Part shown: piece after piece, positions 1 to 8,088 of the stretch
How positions within the stretch are numbered: the first letter of the stretch is position 1
Layout of the letters: each line of letters begins with the position of its first letter
From: Nonomuraea deserti
Lineage (GTDB): Bacteria > Actinomycetota > Actinomycetes > Streptosporangiales > Streptosporangiaceae
DNA length: 64,000 nucleotides
Direction of reading: 5' to 3'
Assembly (NCBI RefSeq): GCF_004348685.1
Contig: NZ_SMKO01000015.1
Coordinates: 32,266-96,265, forward strand
The notes under the pieces: generated by a model
The model's input: only the letters and a program-made list of their open reading frames with translations
Told to the model about the DNA's origin: nothing
Databases searched by the model: none
Translations under genes and position numbers: made by a program

Positions 1-8
1 CTGACGGC

Positions 9-51
9 CTCCCGGGTGATACGGGCCTTCTCTACCTGTATCACCCAGGAG
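9..51. repeat. Near-perfect inverted repeat (hairpin)
   Basis: GGGTGATAC (14-22) is matched by GTATCACCC (38-46). One mismatch outside this, CTCC (9-12) pairs with GGAG (48-51), giving 13 paired positions of 14 around a 15-nt loop. It lies just beyond the stop codon of the minus-strand oxidoreductase gene. No T-run follows on either strand, so it may be a factor-dependent terminator or an operator for a gene left of the window. Confidence 0.6.
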
Positions 52-74
52 CGCCAGAGTAACCATTTACTTAT

Positions 75-1031
75 TCACCCGGAAAAGACGATCTTCCCGA
101 AGATTCCCCCCTCCGCCATGGCCGCGAACCCGTCCCGGGCCCCGGCCAGCGGCAACGTACGGTCGACGACCGGCCGCACGCCGGTCTGCTCCAGGAACAC
201 CGCCAGCCGCTGCAACTGGTCACGCGTCCCCATCGTCGAGCCGACCACGGACAGCTGCAGGAAGAACACCCGGTTGAGATCGGCGGGCGGGACCGCGCCG
301 CTGGTGGCGCCGGACACGACGATGCGGCCGCCGGGCTTGAGTGACTTGAGCGAGTGGTCCCAGGTCGCCTGCCCGACGGTCTCCATGACGGCGTCGACCC
401 GCTCGGGCAGCCGCGCGCCCGTCTCGAAGACCTGGTCGGCGCCGAGCTCGCGGGCACGCTCGCGCTTGGACTCCGTACGGCTGGTCGCCCAGACCCGGTA
501 GCCGCCTGCCCGGCCGAGCGCGATCAGCGCGGTGGCGACGCCGCCGCCCGCGCCCTGCACCAGCACCGTGGAGCCGGGCTGGAGCCCGGCCTTGTCGAAC
601 AACATGCGGTACGCGGTCAGCCAGGCCGTCGGCAGGCAGGCGGCGTGCTCGAAGCTGAGCGCGGCCGGCTTGGGCACGAGGTTGCGGCGCGGCACGGCGA
701 CCCGCTCGGCGAACGTGCCGTCGTACGTCTCCGACAGCAGGCTGCGCCTGGGGTCCAGCGTCTCGTCGGGGCCCGAGCCGATCACCGCGTGCACGATGAC
801 CTCGTTGCCGTCCTCGTCCACGCCGGCGGCGTCGCAGCCCAGCACGATCGGCAGCCGGTCCTGCCGGATGCCGACGCCCTTGAGCGTCCACAGGTCGTGG
901 TGGTTGAGCGCGGCGGCCCGCACGGAGACGGTCGTCCAGCCGTCCGGCGTCTCGGGCTCAGGGTGCTCGCCAAGCGTCAGCCCGGCGAGCGGATGGTCGG
1001 GATCGGTCTGTGTGGCGGTTACGGCGAACAT
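75..1031 (-). CDS. Zinc-binding dehydrogenase family oxidoreductase (MDR/quinone oxidoreductase type)
   Basis: Predicted NAD(P)H-dependent medium-chain dehydrogenase/reductase of 318 residues, cytosolic. The N-terminal GroES-like half has NHHDLW near residue 44 and VLGCDAAG near 63. The C-terminal Rossmann half has the nucleotide-binding stretch VQGAGGGVA near 158, followed by GADQVFETG. The structural-zinc cysteine cluster of true alcohol dehydrogenases is not seen, so a quinone-oxidoreductase-like member is more likely. The substrate cannot be told. The ATG is preceded only by a weak GGTGCGG ribosome site. It stands alone, with the same orientation as the next gene. Confidence 0.85.
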   Translation of the reverse strand: MFAVTATQTDPDHPLAGLTLGEHPEPETPDGWTTVSVRAAALNHHDLWTLKGVGIRQDRLPIVLGCDAAGVDEDGNEVIVHAVIGSGPDETLDPRRSLLSETYDGTFAERVAVPRRNLVPKPAALSFEHAACLPTAWLTAYRMLFDKAGLQPGSTVLVQGAGGGVATALIALGRAGGYRVWATSRTESKRERARELGADQVFETGARLPERVDAVMETVGQATWDHSLKSLKPGGRIVVSGATSGAVPPADLNRVFFLQLSVVGSTMGTRDQLQRLAVFLEQTGVRPVVDRTLPLAGARDGFAAMAEGGIFGKIVFSG

Positions 1032-1096
1032 GGCCGCACCTTACTAACAAGATTTCGTTCGACGGCCCGCCGCCCTGCCGCCGCGCGCCGCACGTC

Positions 1097-2002
1097 CTAC
1101 TCGAACGCGATCCGGATGCCCTTGATGGCCTGCTCGCGGAACGTGTGAGGGCCGGTGACGGTGACCTGCACCCCGCTGCGGCACACCGAGTCGACGGGCC
1201 GCCCGCGCCCGCCGATGACGTCGGGGATCCCGGCGGTGCGCTTGCAGCCGGGCGCCGGCGTCAGCACCACCATCGTCCCCGTCCCGCCGCCGAACCACAA
1301 CTGCGGCCCCACCGGCTCTCCCCGCACGGTGTCTCCCGGTTCGGCCAGCCGCACACCGTCCGCGGAGTCCTCGGCCGACAACACGAGGTAGCCGTCCTTC
1401 GTCACCTTGCCTCTGAGCCCTTCGGCGAGTGCCGTGCGCTGCTCGAACGACAGCCCTCTCCCCCGGTCGTACATCGCCAGCCGCCACGGACCGAACGAGA
1501 ACATCAGCACCTGCCCGTAGCCGCCGCTGCCCGCCTGGCGCGGCCAGAGCGTGACGTTGGGGGCGTAGTTTCTGATCGGCTCGCCGCCCTGGGTGACCTG
1601 CGTCTCGCCACCGTACGGGGCGACGAACTGGCGGTAGTTGCCCTCCACCCAGGCGCCCTGGAACGGGCGCGAGCCCATCTCGGCGAGGCCGAGTTCGGCC
1701 GGATAGCGCAGCTCGGCGCGCGCGCCGTGCGGGAACACCACGTCGATGACCTCGTCGCCGCCCTTCTTCGCGGCCTCGGCGTGCAGGACGTTGGGCGGGT
1801 TGTCGATCGTGCGCAAGGACCTGATGGGCTCGGGGACCGGCTGCGGCAGCACGGACTCGGGGCCGGGATCGCGCTCGGGCTCCCGGCTGACGAGCAGGCC
1901 GACGGCAGGGACCAGCAGGAGCGCCAGCACCACCACCAGCCCGATCCAGCGGCGGCGTCCGCGCTCGCCGCCTGACTCGATGACGTCGAACCGGTCAGCC
2001 AC
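1097..2002 (-). CDS. Membrane-anchored hypothetical protein
   Basis: A 301-residue protein I do not recognise. It has a short charged cytoplasmic N-terminus (residues 1-20, with GERGRRR), one transmembrane helix at about 20-40, a Pro/Glu-rich linker, and an extracytoplasmic domain of about 240 residues. That domain contains only two cysteines (PGCKR and SVCRSG), which could form a disulfide. It looks like a type II anchored surface protein. No catalytic motif is visible. Confidence 0.7.
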   Translation of the reverse strand: MADRFDVIESGGERGRRRWIGLVVVLALLLVPAVGLLVSREPERDPGPESVLPQPVPEPIRSLRTIDNPPNVLHAEAAKKGGDEVIDVVFPHGARAELRYPAELGLAEMGSRPFQGAWVEGNYRQFVAPYGGETQVTQGGEPIRNYAPNVTLWPRQAGSGGYGQVLMFSFGPWRLAMYDRGRGLSFEQRTALAEGLRGKVTKDGYLVLSAEDSADGVRLAEPGDTVRGEPVGPQLWFGGGTGTMVVLTPAPGCKRTAGIPDVIGGRGRPVDSVCRSGVQVTVTGPHTFREQAIKGIRIAFE

Positions 2003-2047
2003 GACGTTCCTCGCCGAGTAGCCTGGCTTGCGCCCTTTCCCTCCAGT

Positions 2048-2476
2048 TCAGTTGAGGGGGGACCGCCAGCGCAAGCCCTCGAACCTGGCGAAATCCTTGT
2101 CACAGGTCACGAATTCACAACCGTGCTCGATGGCGAGCGCCGCGAGGTAGGCGTCGGGAATCAAGTTGCCCGACGCCCCTGCCTGCCGGCACAGCCTGAC
2201 GAAGATCTCCCAGTGCCTGTCCGCGCCACTGACCACCAGGGCATGCGGCTGGTTGCGGTAGGACGAGGCGAAGGTCAGGGCACGATCGAGGTCGTCGGGG
2301 TTTTTGTAGATGCGCCGGTTGGTGACCGTGCGGACGAAGCCGTTGACGACGAAATCGCTCACGGCGTAGCTGGAGTCACCGTTCACCATCTGTTCCACGA
2401 TCACATGGCATCGATCGTGATCGGGAGACTCGTGGCGGAAGGCGTTGACCAGGATGTTGATGTCAGCGAGGAGCAT
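2048..2476 (-). CDS. VapC-type PIN-domain toxin
   Basis: Predicted ribonuclease toxin of 142 residues. The N-terminus MLLADINILV carries the first catalytic Asp (D5), and the C-terminal half has PDAYLAALAIEHGCE and CDKDFARFEGLRW, which supply the later acidic metal-binding residues of PIN domains. The start is placed at the ATG at 2476 because the PIN fold begins there; an upstream in-frame ATG at 2506 lies deep inside the antitoxin gene. It overlaps the end of the antitoxin gene by 14 nt, as is usual for translationally coupled vapBC pairs. Confidence 0.88.
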   Translation of the reverse strand: MLLADINILVNAFRHESPDHDRCHVIVEQMVNGDSSYAVSDFVVNGFVRTVTNRRIYKNPDDLDRALTFASSYRNQPHALVVSGADRHWEIFVRLCRQAGASGNLIPDAYLAALAIEHGCEFVTCDKDFARFEGLRWRSPLN

Positions 2477-2756
2477 CGAACAGCTCCGGGTAGCGCTCCT
2501 CGTCATCGAGGTCGTAGACGATGTGCTCCAGCTTCTCGCCGGCGTCCAGCCGCCTCTGGACCCATGTCTGGTAGCCGGGCTCGGCGGTTGATGTGATCAG
2601 CTCCACCCGGGGGCGTTCCGCCACTTCCGTGAAGCGGTTGATGAGTTGCCGCAAGGCGTCCTCCATCACCGAGTTGAGACTGCGTCCGTTTCTCGCCGCG
2701 TATGCCTTCGCCTCGTTGAGGAGCGTCTCGTCGATGCGTACCGTGGTCCTCCGCAT
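2463..2756 (-). CDS. VapB-type ribbon-helix-helix antitoxin
   Basis: Antitoxin partner of the PIN protein. The N-terminus MRRTTVRIDETLL followed by an alpha-helical AKAYAARNGRSLNSVMEDAL is a ribbon-helix-helix DNA-binding domain that should dimerise and repress the vapBC promoter. The acidic C-terminal tail (DLDDEERYPELFD) would bind the toxin. The start at 2756 is chosen because the ribbon strand begins at once; an ATG at 2780 is an alternative. The gene is first in the two-gene operon. Confidence 0.85.
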   Translation of the reverse strand: MRRTTVRIDETLLNEAKAYAARNGRSLNSVMEDALRQLINRFTEVAERPRVELITSTAEPGYQTWVQRRLDAGEKLEHIVYDLDDEERYPELFDAPR

Positions 2757-2840
2757 GACTCCAGCGTGGGCGAGTGACATAAAAATGTCAACACCACATA
2801 GTAGTCACGCGATCACAGATTTTGCCTCCACTTCAGAGGA

Positions 2841-4292
2841 TCACCAGGTCGCCACGTTCACCTCACCGTCATGAACCACCAGCACCACCTGCCCGACCAG
2901 CTCGCGCGACTCGGCGTCGGCCAGCAGCTCGTCCCGCGTCACGACCGCGTACGCCCGCCCGCCGGAGGGCACGTCCACCACGAGCACCCCTCGCTCGGGC
3001 GCGCCGTCCCGCCCGTGCGCCACCGTGTACCCGGCGACGACCGCCTCCCCCGAGAAGACCGGCACGATCGGCGTCTCCTCGGCCACGAACACCGGCGCGG
3101 CCCCATCGAGCAGCCCGCCGGGACGCCCGCCTGGCTCGCTGGACCAGACTGCGTAGGCGTGCTTGGTCAGGTGCATCCCCACCCCGGTCACCAGCCCGTG
3201 CCCGGGCCGCGCTCGCAGCAGCCCCGCCATCGTGGCCGTCGAGTGCAGCACGTAGCCGCTGGCCGGCCCGCCCGCGTACGGCAGCCCGCCGGTCACCGTG
3301 AGCCCGCGCCGGTCCAGCGGGTCGAGCCCGACGGCGTCACACGCCTGCCGCAGCGCGATCGCGAAGCAGCTGTAGAGGTCGAGGGCGTGCAGGTCGTCCG
3401 GCCCGAGCCCCGCGCGCTTGAAGGCGGTCTCCGCGGCCCTGCCGATGGCCTCCGAGCGGCCGAGCGCGGGCCGCGCCGCCACCTCCCAGGTGTCCTCCGC
3501 GTACGCCCACCCGCGCAGGTACACGCGCTGACCGGCGGGCACCCCGAGCCGGTCGGCCAGCCGCGAGCTGGCCAGGACGACGGCGGCCGCCTGGTCGACC
3601 TCCATGACGGCGACCGTGTTCCTGGTGTAGGGCCAGCCGACGAAGCGGTTGCCGTGCACCAGTTCGCCGGGGGTGCGCGCGGTCCTGCGCCAGGCGTACG
3701 GGTTGGCGGCGGCCACCTCGGTCATCGGCGCCATCATGCGCCCCCGCTCGCGCATCTCATCCTCGATCGTGAGGCCGAGCGCCGCCCGCCGCGCCGTCTC
3801 CATGATCGCGTAGGTGTGCACCGGCATGAACAGCCCGTGGGCCAGCGCCGCCGGATGCGGCGGCCGTTCCCATCCGTAAGGGGGTTTGGGCACGGCCGGG
3901 TGGCTCCACGGCACGCTCTCGCCCGCCTGCCGGTACGCCCGGCGCGTCGCCAGCGCCTCCGCCCCCGCGACCAGCGCCGAGTCGATCTCCCCTGCCGCGA
4001 TCCTCGCGGCGGCCTCGCCGATGAGCAGGTGCGGAGCCGTACCGCTGACCTTGGAGTAGGCGCGGTGGCGCGGCGCGGCGCCGAGGCGCTCGGCGAGGCG
4101 GCCCACCGGGGAGTCGTACTGCCAGGAGTCGGTGTAGACGAGCTGGATCGAGTCGAGCCGCCCGGCGGGGAGGCGGGCGTCGGCGGCGGCCGCGCGCGCC
4201 ACCTCCTCCCACAGGTCGAGCGGTTCGGGGCCGGGCTGCTCGCGAATGGTGCGTTGTGCGATGCCAATGAGGCAGGGCGTGCGAGGATCCAT
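2841..4292 (-). CDS. Thiolase-like acetyl-CoA acetyltransferase family protein
   Basis: A 483-residue member of the thiolase-like superfamily (SCP2-thiolase-related, often annotated acetyl-CoA acetyltransferase). Family hallmarks are GEIDSALVAGAEAL near residue 110, a C-terminal GGLPYAGGPASGYVLHST segment, and GHGLVTGVGMHLTKHA. At the place where classical thiolases have the acyl-accepting Cys (CASG), this protein reads SKVSGTAP, so a standard Claisen mechanism is doubtful. I start it at the ATG at 4292 (MDPRTPCLIGIA), where homology begins; the longer reading frame to 4457 is AT-rich and does not look like protein. Confidence 0.75.
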   Translation of the reverse strand: MDPRTPCLIGIAQRTIREQPGPEPLDLWEEVARAAAADARLPAGRLDSIQLVYTDSWQYDSPVGRLAERLGAAPRHRAYSKVSGTAPHLLIGEAAARIAAGEIDSALVAGAEALATRRAYRQAGESVPWSHPAVPKPPYGWERPPHPAALAHGLFMPVHTYAIMETARRAALGLTIEDEMRERGRMMAPMTEVAAANPYAWRRTARTPGELVHGNRFVGWPYTRNTVAVMEVDQAAAVVLASSRLADRLGVPAGQRVYLRGWAYAEDTWEVAARPALGRSEAIGRAAETAFKRAGLGPDDLHALDLYSCFAIALRQACDAVGLDPLDRRGLTVTGGLPYAGGPASGYVLHSTATMAGLLRARPGHGLVTGVGMHLTKHAYAVWSSEPGGRPGGLLDGAAPVFVAEETPIVPVFSGEAVVAGYTVAHGRDGAPERGVLVVDVPSGGRAYAVVTRDELLADAESRELVGQVVLVVHDGEVNVATW

Positions 4293-4576
4293 GAAACCAT
4301 CTAACCAGAACAAAATTCGGTTGATAAGCAGTGGCATCTGATAAACCGAGTTACCACTGTTGCCGGAGAAGAAATACCAGCAATCCCCACCTGCGGAAAT
4401 GCCGATCAGGAATACATGCGATCTCGCTATCTCTATAACGGAACGGAACCAGGCCATGCTTTTTCACGTCGTTTCCTGGCCGCCGGTCCGGCCATTCATT
4501 AACGTTCCGATCGTTTTCCTGGCCCACCCGGGGCGCAGCACCCCGCTCTGGGCCGCCGAAAGCCGAGAGGAGCTCC

Positions 4577-5701
4577 ATGAATTCCCGAGCAAGGCGCATC
4601 GCGATCCCGCTGGCCGGCCTGGTGGCCGTCGGGCTGGCCGCGGGAACGGTCAGCGGCGCCGCGACCGGCGCGACGGCACCCTCAGACGTCGTGTCCAAGA
4701 ATGCGGCCACCCCCGCGGAGCAGGCGATCCAGTTCTGGACGCCGGACCGCGTGAAGCGGGCGACCGACTACGACGACGCCATCGACCTGACCACCAAGGG
4801 CATCAGAGGCGGCAACAGCACCCCCGACGGCCCTGCCGGGTCCGTTCCGCCGATCGGCGGAGAGAAGAAGACGAAGGCGAAGAAGAGCAAGCAGGTCAAC
4901 CTGCCGAACACCGTCGGCCGCGTGTTCTTCACGCTGCCCAAGGCCGACCCGCGCAACCCGAAGAACTGGCGTTACTGCTCGGCCAGCTCGGTGCAGGGCA
5001 AGTACCGCAACCTCGTGGCGACCTCCGCCCACTGCGTGTACGACACGAAGAAGAACACCTTCTACGACAACTGGGTCTTCATTCCGTCGTACTGGGACGG
5101 CAACAGCGTCTGGAACGGCAAGGCGCCCTACGGCATCTACGCCGCCAAGACGTTCAACGCGCACGACGACTTCGTGGTGAAGGAGGACTTCGACTACGAC
5201 TACGCGTTCGTCAACGTCTACAACGGCATCAAGGTCGACTGGGCGAAGGACAGGGGCCGCTGGAAGTGGACGGTCAAGAACGTCGGCCGCCTCGGTGACA
5301 ACGTCGGCGGGCAGGGCTTCACCTGGAACCGGAGCACGAAGGCGACCGTGTTCAGCTTCGGTTACCCGGCCGGCGAGCACCCTGACGGCGACAAGCCGTT
5401 CAGCGGGCGCACGATGAAGTGGTGCTACGGCAAGACCAAGCCGATGCCCGAGGCCAGGAAGTACAACCTGCAGGAGCACGTCGGCCTCAAGTGCTCCTTC
5501 ACCGCCGGAGCGAGCGGCGGGCCGCTCCTCTACTCCTACAAGAGCGCGTCGCGCACCGGCTACCTGATCGGTGTCAACAGCGTCGCGTGGGACACCGACG
5601 GCAACGACCGCTACGACCACATCTCGTCGCCGTACTTCAACACCGACACCTACAAGGTCTACAAGGCCGCCGCCAACCGATGGACCGGCAACATGCCGTG
5701 A
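4577..5701 (+). CDS. Secreted trypsin/V8-like serine protease, triad intact (paralogue A)
   Basis: A 374-residue exported protein. The signal peptide runs from MNSRARRIAIPLAG to about residue 35. A pro-like linker (residues 60-105, PPIGGEKKTKAKK) precedes a chymotrypsin-fold domain. Catalytic residues are visible as H152 (TSAHCVYD), D208 (DYDYAFVNV) and S313 (GASGGPLL). Four cysteines (WRYCSAS, AHC, KWCYGK, LKCSFT) are shared with all paralogues in the window and should form two disulfides. A good ribosome site (GAGAGGAGC) precedes the ATG, and a hairpin terminator follows. Predicted extracellular endopeptidase; specificity unknown. Confidence 0.88.
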   Translation: MNSRARRIAIPLAGLVAVGLAAGTVSGAATGATAPSDVVSKNAATPAEQAIQFWTPDRVKRATDYDDAIDLTTKGIRGGNSTPDGPAGSVPPIGGEKKTKAKKSKQVNLPNTVGRVFFTLPKADPRNPKNWRYCSASSVQGKYRNLVATSAHCVYDTKKNTFYDNWVFIPSYWDGNSVWNGKAPYGIYAAKTFNAHDDFVVKEDFDYDYAFVNVYNGIKVDWAKDRGRWKWTVKNVGRLGDNVGGQGFTWNRSTKATVFSFGYPAGEHPDGDKPFSGRTMKWCYGKTKPMPEARKYNLQEHVGLKCSFTAGASGGPLLYSYKSASRTGYLIGVNSVAWDTDGNDRYDHISSPYFNTDTYKVYKAAANRWTGNMP

Positions 5702-5716
5702 TCAAGCTGGCACCCC

Positions 5717-5753
5717 AGGCCCCGGTTCCCGGAGGGGATCCGGGGCCTTCCCC
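5717..5753 (+). terminator. Hairpin terminator after protease A
   Basis: AGGCCCCGG (5717-5725) pairs perfectly with CCGGGGCCT (5740-5748) around a 14-nt loop, and a short pyrimidine run (TCCCC) follows. It starts 15 nt past the stop codon. Confidence 0.7.
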
Positions 5754-6039
5754 TGGCGGCGGAATGGGGTCGGCGGCGACGTGGTGTGCGCCACTCGATC
5801 AACGCCGAAAGCCACCTGAATGACGACATTTCACGACACATCATCAGGGTCGCGCACCCATGCTGACCTGCGAAGATGCTTACGGTTAATGATCATTTAG
5901 AGGTATGCGGAGTGGATGTCTGACAGCATCCTTATAGTGCGAAGTGCACCCTTGATCAGGTAACGAATCTCTATCCTCGCTGCAATACCGTCTGTACATC
6001 TGGAAAAATCCCACCTTACGACCCTAAGAAAGGCAAAAG
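5754..6039 (+). other. Intergenic region between proteases A and B, probable promoter of B
   Basis: No coding potential is seen in the gap after the terminator. The right half is richer in A/T than its surroundings and contains TATAGT (about 5934-5939), which fits the actinobacterial -10 pattern TANNNT, next to a small inverted repeat GGATG/CATCC (5917-5934). No clear -35 was found. The ribosome site AAAGGCAAAAG lies just before the protease B ATG. Confidence 0.35.
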
Positions 6040-7152
6040 ATGATCCCCCGGGCCAGGCACGTCGCACTCGCTGCACTGAGCAGCGCGCTGCTCGTGCTGT
6101 CCGCCCTCACGGGGATCGCCGACGCCACAGCCAACCGCGCCGCCAACAGCAAGGTGTACGCCGTCCCCCTGGCCACGACCCAGGCGGACGTGAAGAGGGT
6201 CGCCGAGCACTGGAAGCCCGACCGGCTCAAGGTGGCCGACAACTACAGCCCGGCCACGCCCGGCGCCAAGGCCGCCCCGACGTCCGAACCCCAGACCGCC
6301 ACGGATCAGGGCAACCCCGTCGCCGCCATCAGACGCACCCTCGCCGCGCAGAGCGTGGCGTCCGCGATGCCGCGCAAGGGCAAGATGGCCACGACCATGG
6401 GCAAGGTCTATTTCCGCTTCGGAAACAAGGAATACTGGTGCTCGGCCAGCGCCGTCGCCGCCCGCAACCGCAGCGTGGTCGCCACGGCCGCCCACTGCGC
6501 GTACGACTCGCGCCAGGCCAGGGCCGCCGACTCCTGGATCTTCGTCCCCGACCCCGGCCCCAACGGCGAGGCCTCCAAGGGCATCTACGTCGGCGCCGCC
6601 ATCAGCATGCACGAAGACTGGTCGGGCAAGGGCGACTACGACTACGACTACGCGTTCGTGACCGTGCACCGCGGCTTCACCTGGACGAAGAAGAACGGCT
6701 CCTACGTCCTGAAGGACATCGGCCGCCTCCAGGACAACGTCGGCGGGCAGGGACTCGAACTCAACAAGAAGCCCGGCACGTACTCCGCGGTGCCGTTCGG
6801 CTACCCGGCGGGCATGCAGCCCGACAGGAGCCGCCCCTTCAACGGCAAGAAGCTGCGCTTCTGCATCAAGCGGACCACCACCCAGTGGGCAGCCGTGGCC
6901 CCCGCCTTCGACCTGCAGAAGGGCGTACAACTCCAGCCGTGCGACTTCAGCCACGGCGCGAGCGGCGGGCCCTGGCTGATCGGCTGGAACGAGAACCGCG
7001 GGCTCGGCACCCTGGTCGGGGTCAACAGCCTCACCTGGAACCGGGACGCCCAGGGCTGGTACGACGCCGTGTCGTCACCGTACTTCGACACCACCACGGG
7101 CGAGGTCTACCGGCACGCCGCCTCCGTACGCACGATCTCCCAAATCACCTGA
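6040..7152 (+). CDS. Secreted trypsin/V8-like serine protease, triad intact (paralogue B)
   Basis: A 370-residue exported serine protease related to protease A. A signal peptide (MIPRARHVALAALSSALLVL to about residue 29) is followed by a pro-like stretch and a chymotrypsin-fold domain with H152 (TAAHCAYD), D203 (DYDYAFVTV) and S308 (GASGGPWL). The four family cysteines are conserved (YWCSAS, AHC, RFCIK, QPCDFS). The C-terminal signature DAVSSPYFDTTTGEVY matches the other paralogues. Like A, it lacks the insert found in the three pseudoprotease paralogues. Confidence 0.88.
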   Translation: MIPRARHVALAALSSALLVLSALTGIADATANRAANSKVYAVPLATTQADVKRVAEHWKPDRLKVADNYSPATPGAKAAPTSEPQTATDQGNPVAAIRRTLAAQSVASAMPRKGKMATTMGKVYFRFGNKEYWCSASAVAARNRSVVATAAHCAYDSRQARAADSWIFVPDPGPNGEASKGIYVGAAISMHEDWSGKGDYDYDYAFVTVHRGFTWTKKNGSYVLKDIGRLQDNVGGQGLELNKKPGTYSAVPFGYPAGMQPDRSRPFNGKKLRFCIKRTTTQWAAVAPAFDLQKGVQLQPCDFSHGASGGPWLIGWNENRGLGTLVGVNSLTWNRDAQGWYDAVSSPYFDTTTGEVYRHAASVRTISQIT

Positions 7153-7233
7153 CCCCAGCCCTCGCGCACCGGATCGCCACCCCACGGCCACCCACCCCTG
7201 GCCCGTCTACCAGCTTGACCGTCCGATGCCCAC

Positions 7234-7259
7234 CCCGAGCGGTCCTCGCTCCGCTCGGG
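7234..7259. terminator. Inverted repeat downstream of protease B
   Basis: CCCGAGCGG (7234-7242) and CCGCTCGGG (7251-7259) form a 9-bp stem with an 8-nt loop about 80 nt after the stop codon of protease B. There is no T-run, so termination is inferred only. The rest of 7153-7462 shows no convincing gene. Confidence 0.4.
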
Positions 7260-7462
7260 CTGCACTCCCTTCAGGGGCTTCGCCCAGGCACCACCCGCGA
7301 AGAACGAGGAACACGGCCTCCCGGGTGACCTTTCACGTCCGCCCAGCCACGACCGGACACCGTCCGGACCGTCACTCGGACCGCGAGCGGGCCGCCTCCA
7401 ACTCCCGGCGCTCTTCAGGCGTGGTCACGAAGGAACTGGCGGCCATCGCGCTCGGCGAGTGC

Positions 7463-7729
7463 GTGAGCCGACACCTGACCACGCCCCGCAAAGGTCACGT
7501 GCGCTTGGAGTGGGAGCCACCGCGTGGCGCCCTTGAGCGCCTCCGCCCACTTGCTTGGACCTGCGCCTGCCGGGCCACGGTGTACGAATTGTGCTCCAGC
7601 GGCGGCAAGAGGCTCCTACGCCGGACTTACCAGCCCGACGACGGGCATCGGGTGCACGAGACGAGGACAGTGTCGATCAACGACGCCTGGTCACTCTGGG
7701 CCGCGCTCCTCGACGGAGCCGTCCGTTGA
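7463..7729 (+). CDS. Small hypothetical protein
   Basis: An 88-residue protein from the GTG at 7463 (MSRHLTTPRKGHVRLEWEPP). A longer GTG start at 7421 is possible. It contains a CAC pair (LAWTCACRATVYELC) that gives three closely spaced cysteines, so a small metal site or disulfide is conceivable. The composition is protein-like, unlike the flanking frames. I do not recognise the family. It sits directly before a degraded GntR gene, which may once have been its partner. Confidence 0.45.
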   Translation: MSRHLTTPRKGHVRLEWEPPRGALERLRPLAWTCACRATVYELCSSGGKRLLRRTYQPDDGHRVHETRTVSINDAWSLWAALLDGAVR

Positions 7730-7826
7730 CCCGCATCCCTGGACGACGACAACCGCCTGGAAAGCAGCGGAACGCTGAAAGCCGTCTATGAGGTCTGCTG
7801 TGGCCTGGTGAGGCGAAGACCAGCCC

Positions 7827-8030
7827 GGATGGGGGCAGGCTGCCCAGGTGATCCGCGAGTGCATCGCCAAGGGGATGTACAGTGCAGGGTCCCGGGTCCC
7901 GAGCGAGAAACCTCATGCAGGAGTTCGACATCGCTCGCAAAACAGCGCACAAGGCCATGAGAGCCCTCCGGGAGGAGGGCTCTATCTACACGGTGAGGCA
8001 TGGGCAGCTTCGTCAACAGCCCGACGGCGC
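7827..8030 (+). pseudogene. Frameshifted GntR-family regulator remnant
   Basis: Reading across two frame changes recovers a GntR winged helix. VIRECIAKGMYSAGSRVPSE is read from 7848. The frame then shifts near 7908 to LMQEFDIARKTAHKAMRALR and EEGSIYTV, and shifts again near 8000 to GMGSFVN. This order matches the DNA-binding half of GntR regulators (PPGSRLPSE, ..RxTxRxAlrxLreEGli). No effector domain follows, so the gene is both frameshifted and truncated. Confidence 0.65.
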
Positions 8031-8088
8031 ATGAACGGGATGCTGTGGCTAGGACGCTCGCGGCCCACCGACCCGAGTACCGAGCTCA

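Noticed and set aside
7372..7446. A 24-codon minus-strand frame (MAASSFVTTPEERRELEAAR...) divergent from the small plus-strand gene
   Set aside because: The text looks protein-like, but there is no ribosome site and it is too short to support alone; it may be another gene remnant.
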